NCBI GenBank assembly: GCA_030430725.1
Contig: JAUIKP010000231.1
Location: 1 to 5,865 of the forward strand
DNA length: 5,865 nt
Direction: 5' to 3'
From: Nitrospiria bacterium
Lineage (GTDB): Bacteria > Nitrospirota > Nitrospiria > Nitrospirales > UBA8639
The position numbers and the translations under genes are program-made. This document shows, piece by piece, positions 4,890-5,865 of this stretch (the stretch's first letter is position 1; each line of letters begins with the position of its first letter). Below the pieces are notes generated by a model that was not told where the DNA came from, ran no database searches, and was given only the letters and a program-made list of their open reading frames with translations.

Positions 4890-5865
4890 TCCATTCAGTT
4901 TGAGCTTCTTTCATAACAACCCTTTGTAAGAGAGACTCGATTTGGCGTCGGGGGATAGAAAGATGGGAACCGTAGCCCGTACAGCGTGGTTGACGCAGCA
5001 AGCGCCAATGCTGCGGCGTGCTCTGGAGATTGATGCTCCAGAATCGTCACACTGAAACGGGCTTGATACTCCTGCAATTCAATTCTTGTAAATTTTCATA
5101 ACCCGGCAATTGGTTGATGAGATCGTCCTCATGAAAGGGGAAGAACAATGGTCGGTAATGTTTTTGAATTATTCCAGATCCGAGTGATCAATCGAACGCA
5201 CTTTCATCAGTTGTTGGCGGGAATAGCCAGGGAAAGTCTGGAGAACCTGCGCCGCGCATTGCAGGGTCCAAACAGTCATGATATTGGCATACGTACAGCG
5301 GTGAATTCCGGGCGTGGGGCCATCCGGATATCCGGTATTCATCCGGTCGCAAGACCCTGCGAATATGATCGCATGCTAATTTCGTCGAGGTTGGCCAGAC
5401 TGGACCAGAATCGGGCCATTTGGAGTATGAGCCGTCCTCCGTGGGACTAAAAAAACTCCAGATCACCTGTTGCCTGATAGTATTCCGAAGTTTGATAGAC
5501 AATGGCGGCATTCTGATGGCATGGCAAATGCGTGTAGTCCTCAATTCAATGTCGGGAATAAAAATTCCATTGAAAACGGGGAATTTGCTCGGAGCCGTCA
5601 CTGCCGCTTCTCAAAGGAAATCCCATTCCCTGAATCCCGTGCTGCTGTGCCTGCACTCTGGCCTGTTTTTGTGTTGTGATCGATACAGGAGCATGGCCCG
5701 AGCAACCCTCGGCAGTCGCATTATCAGAAACGGAAAGGCAAACACATCATCCCGGAAAATGTGGCCTTGATTCATTTGGCCGGTCAATCACCTCATCAGA
5801 AGGCTCGCATCATGTTCCGTCAGATGCGGAGAAGCCGTAGTTCTGGATATCCAGGGTGATGTGGA
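4890..5865 (-). pseudogene. Decayed glycoside hydrolase family 65 gene (maltose/trehalose/kojibiose phosphorylase type), 5' part beyond right edge
   Basis: No single frame is open, yet family-65 blocks appear in the proper order across all three minus-strand frames. From right to left they are: LTGQMNQGHIFRDDVFAFPF with VARAMLLYR (about 5787-5680; homologues have a GHIFWDTE-type motif); RSGSDGSEQ (about 5611-5585); FIPD then AAIVYQTSEYYQATGDLEFF (about 5570-5450); GGRLILQMARFWSSLA (about 5440-5390); RVLRPDEYR (about 5360-5332; homologues have G-PDEYH, whose Glu is the general acid, here codon 5338-5340); TYANIMTVWTLQCAAQVL (5294 to about 5241); HEDDLINQLPGYENLQEL (about 5133-5080); and EYQARF-TILEH (about 5071-5038). 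In-frame stops interrupt it at 5788-5790, 5546-5548, 5447-5449, 5339-5341 and 5169-5171, and at least four frame changes are needed. Beyond about 5000 the match fades, and the usual C-terminal third is absent. Intact members phosphorolyse or hydrolyse alpha-glucosides; this copy cannot make a full enzyme. Confidence 0.85.

Noticed and set aside
5188..5601. A 137-residue minus-strand open frame as an intact gene
   Set aside because: It carries only isolated GH65 pieces (FIPD, RPDEYR), while adjoining GH65 blocks lie in the other two frames. It is part of the pseudogene, not a separate protein.
5148..5770. Plus-strand open frames at 5148-5450 and 5420-5770
   Set aside because: They are antisense to the GH65 remnant; openness appears by chance once the minus-strand gene is recognised.

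Overview
This is a bacterial window of moderate GC with genes mostly on the minus strand. Taxonomy cannot be fixed from one window. The mix of a PoxB-like enzyme, a soluble ASRT-family protein, a glucose-fructose-oxidoreductase-like enzyme and small anchored PRC-barrel proteins would suit an environmental chemolithotroph such as a Nitrospira-type organism or a proteobacterium. That is a low-confidence inference.

Left half (1-2916, minus strand) is a tight, operon-like run read from right to left. It starts with a Gfo/Idh/MocA-family sugar oxidoreductase (1786-2916). After 42 nt comes an unrecognised 59-residue gene (1564-1743). Its stop overlaps by 4 nt (ATGA) the start of a homologue of the Anabaena sensory rhodopsin transducer (ASRT, 1187-1567). 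After another 67 nt comes a thiamine-diphosphate enzyme resembling pyruvate oxidase/PoxB (1-1119, cut by the left edge). No rhodopsin gene is visible. This fits the proposal that ASRT-family domains are intracellular sugar or small-molecule sensors. The simplest reading is a sugar or carboxylate oxidation module with its own small-molecule sensor.

The middle (2917-3339) has no gene I can support. At 3340-3813 (minus) lies a secreted or membrane-anchored PRC-barrel protein. At 3977-4225 (minus) lies an 82-residue anchored protein whose N-terminus resembles that of the PRC protein. A terminator-like hairpin (3912-3947) sits between them, and a perfect -10 box lies upstream of the 82-residue gene. 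Divergently transcribed is a 124-residue anchored, proline- and acid-rich protein (4479-4853, plus).

The right end (about 4890-5865, minus) looks non-coding in any single frame. Read across three frames, it is a decayed glycoside hydrolase family 65 gene (maltose/trehalose/kojibiose phosphorylase type) with several frameshifts and stops. It keeps recognisable blocks in the correct order, including the catalytic-Glu motif. It runs off the right edge.
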